A stretch of 19,412 bases of DNA from assembly GCA_023415475.1 (NCBI GenBank), contig JAEZKL010000113.1, forward strand, positions 1 through 19,412. Reading direction: 5' to 3'. Positions 6,110 through 13,930 of the stretch are shown in pieces (position 1 is the first letter of the stretch; each line of letters starts with the position of its first letter). Origin of the DNA: Bacillota bacterium. GTDB lineage: Bacteria; Bacillota; Clostridia; Lachnospirales; Lachnospiraceae. Below the pieces are notes generated by a model that was given only the letters and a program-made list of their open reading frames with translations, had not been told where the DNA came from and did not search any database. The translations under genes were made by a program, and so were the position numbers.

Positions 6110-7588
6110 TTAGGCGAAGGGATTCTCTGTTTTATAGAGCATACCCTTTGGCTGATTGAAGCCGATATCGGTTACTCCAAGATAACGGAAAATATTATAA
6201 AGAGATTTGCCATAATGTCCGAAGGCTACTGCGCCGTGATGAGGATAATTTTTCTCAATCAAAACATGGCGATAGAAGCGCCCCATCTCAGAGATGGCGA
6301 ATACACCGATGGAACCAAAGGAACGGGTAGCCACAGGGAGAACCTCACCCTCTGCAACATATGCTCTGAGCTTTGCGTCAGCAGAGCTTTGCAGACGGAA
6401 GAAGGTGATCTGTCCGGGAATGATATCACCCTCTAAGGTTCCGCGGGTAATATTGGGCTCTTGATTCGGCTCTAAGCTGCGTGCCATAATCTTCTGGTTC
6501 TTCATAGAGGATTTGCTCAGCTTGCAGATTGCAGTATTACCACAGTGGAAGCCCATGAAGGTATCCTTATGCTCGTAATTGAATTTACCTTTAATCTCAG
6601 ATTGATACATATCAGCCGGTACGGTATTGTTTATATCGAGGAGAGTAACAGCATCTTCACTGATGCAGGTACCAATATATTCACTCAAGGCGCCGTAGAT
6701 ATCAACCTCACAGGATACAGGGTAGCCCATCGCTGTCAGACGGCTGTTCACATAGCAGGGTACAAAACCGAACTGTGTCTGGAAGGAAGGCCAGCATTTG
6801 TTAGCAAAGGCTACAAATTCTCTAGCACCTTTATGCTCCTGCGCCCAATCGAGCAGAGTGATTTCATATTGAGCAAGCTTAGGGAGTATGCCCGGCATCT
6901 TATTACCTTCTCCAAGCTCCTGCTCCATACTCTTAATAACCTCCGGAATTCGAGGATCATTCGCATGAGCGTTAAAGGCAGCATATAAATCAAGCTCGGA
7001 ATTCTCTTCAATTTCCACGCCGACATTATATAGCTGCTGGATCGGAGCGTTGCATGCAAGAAAATCCTGAGGACGGGGGCCAAAGGAGATGATCTTCAGA
7101 TTATTTAAGCCAACAATTGCTCTGGCAACAGGTACAAACTCGCCAATCATATCGGCAACCTCTTCCGGTGTCCCTACGGGATACTCCGGTATGTAAGCCT
7201 TGATGTTACGAAGCTTCAGATTGTAGCTGGCATTGAGCATACCGCAGTAAGCATCCCCTCTGCCATCCAGTAGATCCTCGGCACTTTCTTCGGCTGCAGC
7301 CACGAACATAGCAGGACCGTCGAAGAATTTCGCCAGAAGAGTCTCTGCAGTCTCGGGACCGAAATTACCAAGATATACAACGAGAGCGTTACAGCCTGCT
7401 TCCCTTACCTCTTCCAATGCTTTCTTCATATGAAGCTCATTCTCAACAGTAGTAGGGCATTCGAAGATAGAACCATATTTCTTCTCATAGGCAGTTACAA
7501 CTGCCTTTCTTCTGCTTGCAGATAACTCCATTGGAAAGCAATCTCTGCTGACAGCGACGATACCGAGTTTTATTTTCGGAATATTCAT
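6110..7588 (-). CDS. L-fucose/L-arabinose isomerase family protein
   Basis: The protein has 492 residues and the overall architecture of the L-fucose isomerase-like superfamily. The three metal ligands expected from FucI/AraA fit E294 (SCEVDIYGAL), D318 (LLDINN) and H458 (FGHYGK). GFHCGNT at 346-352 is a further conserved active-site stretch. Such enzymes use Mn2+ to interconvert an aldose and a ketose in the cytoplasm. This protein is distant from classical FucI and AraA, so the sugar is not known. The ATG at 7588 has a perfect AAGGAGGT upstream. It is a single gene; no kinase, aldolase or sugar transporter is adjacent, so the pathway partners must lie elsewhere. A promoter with a palindrome sits upstream. 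Confidence 0.85.
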   Translation of the reverse strand: MNIPKIKLGIVAVSRDCFPMELSASRRKAVVTAYEKKYGSIFECPTTVENELHMKKALEEVREAGCNALVVYLGNFGPETAETLLAKFFDGPAMFVAAAEESAEDLLDGRGDAYCGMLNASYNLKLRNIKAYIPEYPVGTPEEVADMIGEFVPVARAIVGLNNLKIISFGPRPQDFLACNAPIQQLYNVGVEIEENSELDLYAAFNAHANDPRIPEVIKSMEQELGEGNKMPGILPKLAQYEITLLDWAQEHKGAREFVAFANKCWPSFQTQFGFVPCYVNSRLTAMGYPVSCEVDIYGALSEYIGTCISEDAVTLLDINNTVPADMYQSEIKGKFNYEHKDTFMGFHCGNTAICKLSKSSMKNQKIMARSLEPNQEPNITRGTLEGDIIPGQITFFRLQSSADAKLRAYVAEGEVLPVATRSFGSIGVFAISEMGRFYRHVLIEKNYPHHGAVAFGHYGKSLYNIFRYLGVTDIGFNQPKGMLYKTENPFA

Positions 7589-7630
7589 GTTTTATTACCT
7601 CCTTAATTATAATCACATTATCAAACTTCT

Positions 7631-7668
7631 ATTATAGCATCCCTTGTTGCGGCTGTTTTTTGCCGCAA
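7631..7668 (-). promoter_or_regulatory. Promoter and candidate operator of the isomerase gene
   Basis: On the minus strand, TATAAT lies at 7636-7631. A perfect inverted repeat TTGCGGC-N8-GCCGCAA (7647-7668) covers the -35 position 17 bp away, where the sequence AAAACA is a poor -35. The GC-rich arms stand out from the AT-rich surroundings. This is the expected layout of a repressor or activator site for a sugar-inducible gene. No regulator gene is adjacent. Confidence 0.55.
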
Positions 7669-7981
7669 ATGCTTCATCAATACCTGATAATATAATAATG
7701 AAATCATTATTACATTATCTAAGAATTCAACTAGATGAATTCTTACTATCTTTTCTTATTATATTGGTTTCTATTAATACAGTCAATAAATTATATGCAG
7801 AAACATTATTTTCTGGTGTAATAGAAAAAATTTATTGTGTTTTAGTGAAACAATTTCATAGATTGTGTATTGATTGAAGATAATATAAGTATTGAATAAG
7901 ATGTCGATATGTGATAGGATTATTTTAACAGTTGTGTCATATAGATATAGCTACACTTACATTAAGCAAAGGGGAATAGTC
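7669..7981. other. Gene-poor AT-rich spacer before the DUF4190 gene
   Basis: Very AT-rich DNA with no gene I can support. A frame over 7644-7877 (77 codons, TTG start, no ribosome binding site) encodes a hydrophobic, leucine/isoleucine-rich peptide that looks like chance translation. No -35/-10 pair with good spacing was found for the downstream gene. Confidence 0.45.
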
Positions 7982-8500
7982 ATGGGAGATTATAACAATC
8001 CAAACGAAAGTAATAACCAACCGAACAATACGAATCCGAATCAGCAGCAAGGACAACCGGATTATCAGCAGCCTCAGCAAAACCAACCGGATTATCAGCA
8101 GTATAATTCAACACAGAATGGATATCAGCAATACAACCAGAACCCGTATCAAAATAATCAATATCAATACGGTCAGTATCAGCAATATCAGACACCGGAA
8201 CAGCCTCAGAGTAATGGTATGGCAGTAGGTTCATTGATTTGCGGTATCCTTGGTATCCTTCTCAGCTGCTGCCTGTGGTACATCGCTATTCCGCTTTCAA
8301 TTGTAGGCCTGATATTAGGTATTCTTGTTGTAAAGAAGAAAAAAGGTGGCAAGAGCCTGGCAATCGTAGGAATCGTCCTTAGTTCAATTTCCATCGTATT
8401 AGGTATCTTTGCAGCGATTTTGGTTATTGCGGTATTTACTAGTCCGGAGTATTCCACATTGTATCAAGAAATACTTCAGGAATTTGAGACAACCTATTAA
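7982..8500 (+). CDS. DUF4190-type membrane protein with a Q/N/Y-rich tail
   Basis: The protein has 172 residues. Residues 1-78 are low-complexity, rich in glutamine, asparagine, tyrosine and proline, with repeats such as QPDYQQ (25-30, 35-40) and YQQYN. Residues about 79-117 and 125-152 are two membrane segments separated by the basic stretch KKKKGGK (118-124), with glycine/isoleucine patterns typical of DUF4190. The Q-rich tail is probably cytoplasmic or at the membrane face. The ATG at 7982 has AAAGGGGA upstream; a longer frame from 7892 lacks a ribosome binding site and is rejected. It converges on a DUF2752 gene. DUF4190 and DUF2752 proteins are, to my knowledge, often neighbours. The function is unknown. 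Confidence 0.85.
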   Translation: MGDYNNPNESNNQPNNTNPNQQQGQPDYQQPQQNQPDYQQYNSTQNGYQQYNQNPYQNNQYQYGQYQQYQTPEQPQSNGMAVGSLICGILGILLSCCLWYIAIPLSIVGLILGILVVKKKKGGKSLAIVGIVLSSISIVLGIFAAILVIAVFTSPEYSTLYQEILQEFETTY

Positions 8501-8555
8501 TGTGAAAAACATACCTGACACAAATTAACACAAAGAGCTGTATGTCATAAAGGGT

Positions 8556-8585
8556 AAAAGGCTGTACACTGCGTACAGCCTTTTT
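8556..8585. terminator. Bidirectional intrinsic terminator
   Basis: GGCTGTAC (8560-8567) pairs perfectly with GTACAGCC (8573-8580) around a 5-nt loop. AAAA precedes the stem and TTTTT follows it. It can therefore terminate both the DUF4190 gene (stop at 8500) and the convergent DUF2752 gene (stop at 8651). Confidence 0.93.
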
Positions 8586-8650
8586 GAATCATTACAATAT
8601 AAATTACGAAATATGTTTTTGAATATTGTATTCTATATAGAGTGATCTGG

Positions 8651-9043
8651 TCATGGCGCCAGAACAGGAGATAGATTGCGGGTAATATAATAAATCACAA
8701 GGAGTGTGATCAAGACCAGATAGAACCATAGCTTTCTAGGAAGCAGCCTGATTGGCTTCCCAAAGCTGGTCGCTGCAAATTCTGTATAGGCAAGGATAGC
8801 AAGCAGAAGGATCAGAACAGGGGTAATATTATACCGTAGTGATTCCATAAGGTCACCTCGCAGTAAAGAGGATACACTTCGGGTATTACCGCAGGCCGGA
8901 CAATACAAATGCAGCTTGCTATATAAAAAGCAGGCAGGAACATAGGGGGTCAAGGCTAGTATTCTTTCTTTCAGGAGCAGGAGCAGGATTCCTGCGAGTG
9001 GAAGAGCAATGGCTATTATTTTATTTTGCTTTTGTTTCGTCAT
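8651..9043 (-). CDS. DUF2752 family membrane protein
   Basis: The protein has 130 residues with about three membrane segments (near 8-24, 74-92 and 104-121). The family signature CPACGNTR (48-55) is followed by SLLRGDLMESLRYN (59-72). The paired cysteines suggest a metal or redox site, but no biochemical role is established for the family. The ATG at 9043 has a GGAG on the minus strand. Its gene converges on the DUF4190 gene through a shared terminator, so the two are neighbours but not one operon. Confidence 0.9.
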   Translation of the reverse strand: MTKQKQNKIIAIALPLAGILLLLLKERILALTPYVPACFLYSKLHLYCPACGNTRSVSSLLRGDLMESLRYNITPVLILLLAILAYTEFAATSFGKPIRLLPRKLWFYLVLITLLVIYYITRNLSPVLAP

Positions 9044-9163
9044 GATTGCTCCGTTCTTCTTGATATAAATGGTTTGGTGTTTATTATATCATAGAAGTGG
9101 CTATGTGAGAAGCAGACGGAGTTAAAAAGCTCCAAAGATGAGGGCTAAAAGTTCTTAAAAAGC

Positions 9164-9192
9164 TTGTGATAAGAAAAGGAATCATATATAAT
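9164..9192 (+). promoter_or_regulatory. Promoter of the methionine/one-carbon operon
   Basis: TTGTGA (9164-9169) and a perfect TATAAT (9187-9192) are 17 bp apart. The leader from about 9199 to 9269 is only about 70 nt. It contains no recognisable SAM (S-box), cobalamin or T-box element. Confidence 0.75.
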
Positions 9193-9269
9193 AAGAAAAA
9201 ATTAGGCTTTAATACAATAAAGTATAAAACTGCAGGAGGAAAGCAGATCAGGAAGGATAAGAATAGCTC

Positions 9270-11066
9270 ATGGATTTAAGAGAGTATTTGAAGAAACACC
9301 GGGTATTTCCGGATGGTTCGATGGGGACCTATTATTGCAGTATTGTAAACCAGCCAAATGCGATATCGGAGCGGGCAAACCTAACTACCCCAGATGTCAT
9401 AAAAGAGATTCATATAGATTATATCAAGGCAGGAGCTCAAATACTTAGAACCAATACCTTCGCGGCTAACAGGGAGGTGCTTCAATGCACTGTCGAAGAG
9501 CAGATTCGAGTGGTCAAAGCAGCCTGTTCCATTGCCCATAAGGCGGTGGACTCTGTTCCTGCGAAGAATTTAGAAGAGAAGCCTATCTGGATTTTAGGGG
9601 ATATCGGTCCGATTCCCGAGGATGCCGAATCGAAGGAGGAGGATGTTCTTGAGGAGTATAAGCTTTTATGTGACCTCTTTATTGAAAAGGGGATGGATGG
9701 TATTCATTTTGAAACCTTTCCGAATACGTATTATATCGAAAAACTACTCCCCTATATCAAGAATAAGAAGGCATCCATGTTCATCCTTGCATCTTTTTCT
9801 GTCAATAAGAATGGTTATAGTACTTCAGGTATCCATGCAGCCCGTCTACTGGCTAAAATCAGTCAGCTTTCAGGTATCGATGCCTGTGGTCTAAACTGCG
9901 GAGTAGGCTCAGGGCATATGCAGCAGCTGCTTTCTAAATTGGAGCTTCCCGAGAATACGTATCTCTATGCGGCACCGAATGCAGGATACCCCGAACAGCT
10001 TCAAAACCGTATGGTATTCATGGATAATGCCAGATACTTCGCGAATAATATGAAGCGGATTGCAGAGTTAGGAATTACAATAACCGGAGGCTGTTGTGGT
10101 ACAACACCGGAATATATAGCGATGATGGTAGCTTTGATTGGCGACAATCAGTATTCACTGACAATAAGAGAAGGAGCGAAAGTATCTGATAGTAAACCTG
10201 TGGTGAAGAAAAATGAGTTTCTTCAACTTCTTTGCAGCGACAAGAAGGTGATCGCCGTTGAGCTGGATCCGCCCTACGATGCAGATATCGACCGGGTTAT
10301 GGAATGTGCTCACATTTTAAAGGACAGCGGAGCTGATATTATTACCTTTGCAGATTCCCCGATGGGAAGAAGCAGGGTCGATTCCGTACTGATGGGTATC
10401 AAGATTGCGGAGGAGACGGGGCTAAGAGTAATGCCCCACATCTGCTGTCGAGACCGGAATATGATTTCCATGCGTTCTACCCTGCTCGGTGCCTATATCC
10501 ATGGCATTCGTAACCTGCTTCTGGTTACCGGGGATCCGGTACCGGGTGAAAGCAGGGTATCCACCACCGGTGTCTTCGACCATAATTCCATCCAATTGAT
10601 GGAATATGTAAAGGAAATGAATGTGGAGCATTTTGCGAAGGAGCCAATTTGCTTCGGCGGGGCACTGAATCATAACCGAGGTACTCCCCAGAAGGTGGTA
10701 GAACGGATGAAGCGCAAGATAGAAGCAGGAGCGGAATTCTTTCTTACCCAGCCGATTTATTCGAAGGAGGAGGCAGACAAGATAAAGTTATTAAAGGAAC
10801 AGGTGGATACTAAGATTTTATGCGGTATTATGCCTTTGGTAAGCTATAAAAATGCCCGTTTCATAAAGAATGAAATGCCACAGATTCATGTACCGGAGGA
10901 GATCATGAACCGTTATCGCCCGGATATGACCAGAGAAGAAGCGGAGGAGGTCGGAGCTGAAATCGCCGGAGAGATGATCAGGCTACTGGAGCCTGTTGCA
11001 GATGGATATTATCTTATGCTACCATTTAACAGAGTCAGTCTGATGGAGAAGATATTTAATAAGTAA
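9270..11066 (+). CDS. Bifunctional homocysteine S-methyltransferase / 5,10-methylenetetrahydrofolate reductase
   Basis: The protein has 598 residues and two enzymes in one chain, like Bacillus YitJ. Residues 1-295 are a homocysteine S-methyltransferase domain: DGSMGT at 15-20, and the zinc cysteines C210 (LNCG) and C275-C276 (GGCCGTTPEY). Residues about 315-598 are a MetF-type TIM barrel: E331 in ELDPP and D422 in VTGDPVPG match the catalytic/flavin-site residues of the family, and FFLTQPIY (490-497) is a conserved strand. The reductase half makes 5-methyl-tetrahydrofolate in the cytoplasm. The other half moves a methyl group to homocysteine, from a donor I cannot identify. The ribosome binding site is spaced far (AGGAAGGA about 12 nt before ATG), with AGGAGG further up at 9235. 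It is first in an operon with metH, 102 bp upstream. Confidence 0.95.
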   Translation: MDLREYLKKHRVFPDGSMGTYYCSIVNQPNAISERANLTTPDVIKEIHIDYIKAGAQILRTNTFAANREVLQCTVEEQIRVVKAACSIAHKAVDSVPAKNLEEKPIWILGDIGPIPEDAESKEEDVLEEYKLLCDLFIEKGMDGIHFETFPNTYYIEKLLPYIKNKKASMFILASFSVNKNGYSTSGIHAARLLAKISQLSGIDACGLNCGVGSGHMQQLLSKLELPENTYLYAAPNAGYPEQLQNRMVFMDNARYFANNMKRIAELGITITGGCCGTTPEYIAMMVALIGDNQYSLTIREGAKVSDSKPVVKKNEFLQLLCSDKKVIAVELDPPYDADIDRVMECAHILKDSGADIITFADSPMGRSRVDSVLMGIKIAEETGLRVMPHICCRDRNMISMRSTLLGAYIHGIRNLLLVTGDPVPGESRVSTTGVFDHNSIQLMEYVKEMNVEHFAKEPICFGGALNHNRGTPQKVVERMKRKIEAGAEFFLTQPIYSKEEADKIKLLKEQVDTKILCGIMPLVSYKNARFIKNEMPQIHVPEEIMNRYRPDMTREEAEEVGAEIAGEMIRLLEPVADGYYLMLPFNRVSLMEKIFNK

Positions 11067-11098
11067 ACAGATGGAATAAACGTACTAAGAAGTAATTA

Positions 11099-11139
11099 GC
11101 ACAAACTTATTCAAAGGTAGGCATGTCGGGTTAATGTGT
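11099..11139 (+). repeat. Hairpin-like repeat, copy 1 (before metH)
   Basis: A 41-nt element in the 102-bp gap between the two methionine genes. It begins GCACAAACTTATTC, contains AAAGGTAGGCATG and ends TGTGT, which can pair with GCACA. Copies 2 and 3 at 16385 and 16534 share most positions of the first 28 nt. The embedded ATG opens a three-codon frame (Met-Ser-Gly-stop). Confidence 0.5.
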
Positions 11140-11168
11140 ATAGATCAAGGAAAGGTAAGGGTGGATAT

Positions 11169-13673
11169 ATGACAAGACAGGAATTTATCGATTTAACAAG
11201 CTCTAGGATTACAATTGTGGATGGTGCTACAGGAAGCAATCTGCAAAAGCGCGGAATGCCGACGGGAGTGTGTCCGGAGGTTTGGATGCTTGAGAAACCA
11301 CAGATTCTGATCGACCTTCAGAGAGAATTTCTTGAGGCCGGTTCCGATATCCTGTTTGCACCTACCTTTACCGCGAATCGCATCAAGTTATCCGAATACG
11401 GAATCGAAGGACGTATGGAAGAGATTAATCGTGGCCTCGTCGAGCTGTCACAAAAGGCTGTGGAGGAATATCGGAGGAACACCGGCAGTACCAGAAAGGT
11501 TTATATTGCAGCCGATATCACCATGACCGGCGAACAGCTTTATCCGGTGGGAACGATGCCCTTTGAAGAACTGGTGGAGGTATATAAGGAACAGCTTAAA
11601 TATATCATACCCATGGGTGTTGACCTTGTAGTGGTGGAAACGATGATGAGCCTGCAGGAGTGCAGGGCTGCCCTGCTTGCAGTGAAGGAATTATGTGATT
11701 TACCGGTCATTATTTCCCTGACCTATAATGAGAACCATCGAACCCTATATGGCACTGATCCCAAGACCGCAGTCATTGTTCTTCAAAGCATGGGTGCGGA
11801 TGCCATAGGAATCAATTGCTCCACCGGACCGGACAAGATGCTTGAGATGATCCGTGAGATGAAGGAATATGCTTATGTACCGATCATGGCTAAACCAAAT
11901 GCCGGGATTCCTAAGCTGGTGGACGGAGTGACCCATTTTCCGATGGACGCCGTGGAATTCGCTGACCATATGGAGCGATTAATTGACGCCGGTGCGGATA
12001 TCGTCGGTGGATGTTGTGGAACAACACCCGAGCATATGAAGCTTCTTGTGGATAGAACCACCGGTAAACACCCGGGGGAGATGAGAAGAGAGCATGTCAG
12101 AGCCCTGACAACAGAGCAGAATACAGTGGAGATCCCTCTGGAGGGGCCTTTCATGATAGTGGGAGAGAGAATCAATCCGACAGGTAAGAAGGCATTACAG
12201 GCAGAGCTTCGCGAAGGCAAGCTTGATATCGTGGCACAGATGGCAACGGAGCAGGCAGAGCTTGGAGCAGCGGTTCTGGATGTAAATGTCGGAATGAACG
12301 GGATTGATGAGCAGGAGGTTATGCTTTCAGTGATGCAGGAGGCTCTTGGTGCCTCAAAGCTGCCGCTCTGTATCGATTCCAGCCATGTGTCGGTAATCGA
12401 AGCAGCACTGAGGCTTTATCCCGGACGTGCGTTAATCAATTCGATCTCCTTAGAGAAAGAAAAGTATGAAAAGCTGATACCGATTGCTAAAAAATACGGT
12501 GCAATGTTTATCCTCCTGCCTTTGTCCGATCAGGGATTACCTAAGGATATTGGGGAAAAGAAGCAGATTATACAGACAATTATAAATAGAGCCTTTGAGC
12601 TCGGGTTGACGAAGGAGGATATTATCGTCGATGGTCTGGTTACAACCGTCGGTGCGAATCAAAATGCAGCCCTGGAAACCCTGGAGACGATTCGCTATTG
12701 TAAGGAGGAGCTGGGGATCGCTACGATTGTCGGCTTATCGAATATCTCCTTCGGACTTCCGGAGCGCCAGTTTATTAACAGTACATTTTTAGCCTTTGCG
12801 ATACAGGCAGGACTTACGATGGCAATCGCGAATCCCTCTCAGGATTTGTTGGTGAATACCGCATTGGCTGCAGATTTACTACGAGCCGTAGAGGATGCGC
12901 CGCAAAGGTATATTGACCGTGCGGCGAGTCGTCCGACCACAATAACGGCCGGTCCGCAAGCCTTAGAAGCCACCGAACAAACAAAGACAGATAAGAATGC
13001 TTCGCTTTCGAAGCAGGAAGGCAGCGTGTCAGGCCAGGCACCGGATAACAGACAGGCAATCTATACGGCAGTTGTAAAGGGGAATAAGAAGAATATAATT
13101 GCACTAGTTGAGCAAGAGTTAACTGTTTTGACTCCCGAGAAGCTGATAGAAGAGATGCTGATCCCTGCAATTAATGAAGTAGGTAACCTCTACGACAAGC
13201 AAATTTACTTCCTCCCGCAATTAATTGCAGGTGCGGAAACGATGAAGCTAGCAATCGATTATCTGGAGCCAAGACTAAAGAAGGATGAGAAGGATGCCGC
13301 TAAGGGAACCATCGTAATCGCAACCGTTGCCGGCGATATCCATGACATCGGTAAGAATCTGGTCACTCTGATGCTTAAGAACTATGGATTCCGAGTGATT
13401 GACCTTGGTAAAGATATTTCAACACAGGTAATCGTTCAGACAGCAAAGGAGGAGAAGGCTGATATTATCGCTCTGTCAGCTCTGATGACTACCACTATGG
13501 TCGAGATGAAACGGGTGGTTCAGGAAGTCAAGTCACAGGGCCTTGCGGTAAAGGTAATTATCGGAGGAGCAGTTATTACTGACAATTATGCTGAGGAGAT
13601 AGGAGCCGACGGCTATGCTGAAGATGCTCAGTCCGCCGTTGCCCTGGTAAAGAAGCTTTTGAATCAAAATTAA
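11169..13673 (+). CDS. metH: Cobalamin-dependent methionine synthase, without activation domain
   Basis: The protein has 834 residues. Domains in order: homocysteine-binding TIM barrel (about 1-310; zinc cysteines C217, C282, C283), pterin-binding domain (about 325-585; VGERINPTGKK near 331-341), a low-complexity linker (about 588-629), the cobalamin cap (LPQLIAGAETM near 682-692) and the B12-binding domain with DIHDIGK, whose H725 is the lower cobalt ligand. It transfers methyl from 5-methyl-tetrahydrofolate through B12 to homocysteine. The C-terminal SAM-dependent activation domain of E. coli MetH is missing, as usual in Clostridia, so a separate reactivation protein is expected; none is in the window. 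I start at ATG 11169 (AAGGGTGG upstream), not GTG 11136, which has no ribosome binding site. It follows the MTHFR fusion gene in one operon. Confidence 0.96.
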   Translation: MTRQEFIDLTSSRITIVDGATGSNLQKRGMPTGVCPEVWMLEKPQILIDLQREFLEAGSDILFAPTFTANRIKLSEYGIEGRMEEINRGLVELSQKAVEEYRRNTGSTRKVYIAADITMTGEQLYPVGTMPFEELVEVYKEQLKYIIPMGVDLVVVETMMSLQECRAALLAVKELCDLPVIISLTYNENHRTLYGTDPKTAVIVLQSMGADAIGINCSTGPDKMLEMIREMKEYAYVPIMAKPNAGIPKLVDGVTHFPMDAVEFADHMERLIDAGADIVGGCCGTTPEHMKLLVDRTTGKHPGEMRREHVRALTTEQNTVEIPLEGPFMIVGERINPTGKKALQAELREGKLDIVAQMATEQAELGAAVLDVNVGMNGIDEQEVMLSVMQEALGASKLPLCIDSSHVSVIEAALRLYPGRALINSISLEKEKYEKLIPIAKKYGAMFILLPLSDQGLPKDIGEKKQIIQTIINRAFELGLTKEDIIVDGLVTTVGANQNAALETLETIRYCKEELGIATIVGLSNISFGLPERQFINSTFLAFAIQAGLTMAIANPSQDLLVNTALAADLLRAVEDAPQRYIDRAASRPTTITAGPQALEATEQTKTDKNASLSKQEGSVSGQAPDNRQAIYTAVVKGNKKNIIALVEQELTVLTPEKLIEEMLIPAINEVGNLYDKQIYFLPQLIAGAETMKLAIDYLEPRLKKDEKDAAKGTIVIATVAGDIHDIGKNLVTLMLKNYGFRVIDLGKDISTQVIVQTAKEEKADIIALSALMTTTMVEMKRVVQEVKSQGLAVKVIIGGAVITDNYAEEIGADGYAEDAQSAVALVKKLLNQN

Positions 13674-13805
13674 TAAACCAATATATACTCCAATAAACAA
13701 ATAAGTAATTATTTACGTAATTAAGGATAGTTTACAAATATTCAGTTTTCTTTTACAAAGATGGCTTCTCGTCTTACTATTAAGTTTAAGCAAATATTCG
13801 ACTCT

Positions 13806-13854
13806 GAATGTCAATAATTATTTATCGAAAAACGATAAATAATTATTGACATTC
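13806..13854. promoter_or_regulatory. Perfect 49-bp palindrome, candidate operator (and possible metH terminator)
   Basis: Two perfectly complementary 22-bp arms (13806-13827 and 13833-13854) flank AAAAA. The inner part reads TTATCG-aaaaa-CGATAA and the outer part GAATGTCAA/TTGACATTC. The right arm contains the -35 box of the next operon's promoter, so a protein bound here would block RNA polymerase. T6 follows at 13856-13861, so it could also act as an AT-rich terminator for the metH operon, which has no other clear terminator. Confidence 0.85.
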
Positions 13855-13874
13855 ATTTTTTGCTGTGCTATATT
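13846..13874 (+). promoter_or_regulatory. Sigma-A promoter of the DUF2975 operon
   Basis: TTGACA (13846-13851) lies inside the right palindrome arm and TATATT (13869-13874) is 17 bp downstream. The start point is expected near 13881, giving a leader of about 50 nt before the AGGAGGT and ATG at 13931. The placement strongly suggests repression, possibly by the HTH protein encoded second in the operon. Confidence 0.8.
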
Positions 13875-13930
13875 AGCCTCAAGATGAAAGAGAAAAATGT
13901 ATAGTGAACGCGTAGGAGGTTATAACCATC

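Noticed and set aside
6095..7083. Several long frames opposite or out of phase with the isomerase gene
   Set aside because: The isomerase frame has family motifs, metal ligands and a perfect ribosome binding site; the others are shadows of it.
7644..7877. 77-codon frame encoding a hydrophobic peptide
   Set aside because: It begins with TTG without a ribosome binding site, overlaps the isomerase promoter palindrome, and has the composition of chance AT-rich translation.
7950..7984. A fourth copy of the hairpin-like repeat before the DUF4190 gene
   Set aside because: It shares CAAAGGGG and TCATG but lacks the left part and closing pairs; ordinary ribosome binding site similarity explains it.
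11099..11139. Cyclic-di-GMP or another known riboswitch in the repeat element
   Set aside because: The CAAAGG stretch recalls part of such motifs, but the element is about half the needed length and lacks the conserved two-helix junction.
11745..13170. Long minus-strand frames inside metH
   Set aside because: They are serine/proline/arginine-rich antisense translations of a gene with clear conserved domains.
13786..13814. Divergent minus-strand promoter from the left arm of the palindrome
   Set aside because: The mirrored TTGACA is present by symmetry, but no -10 box lies at the right distance and there is no gene in that direction.
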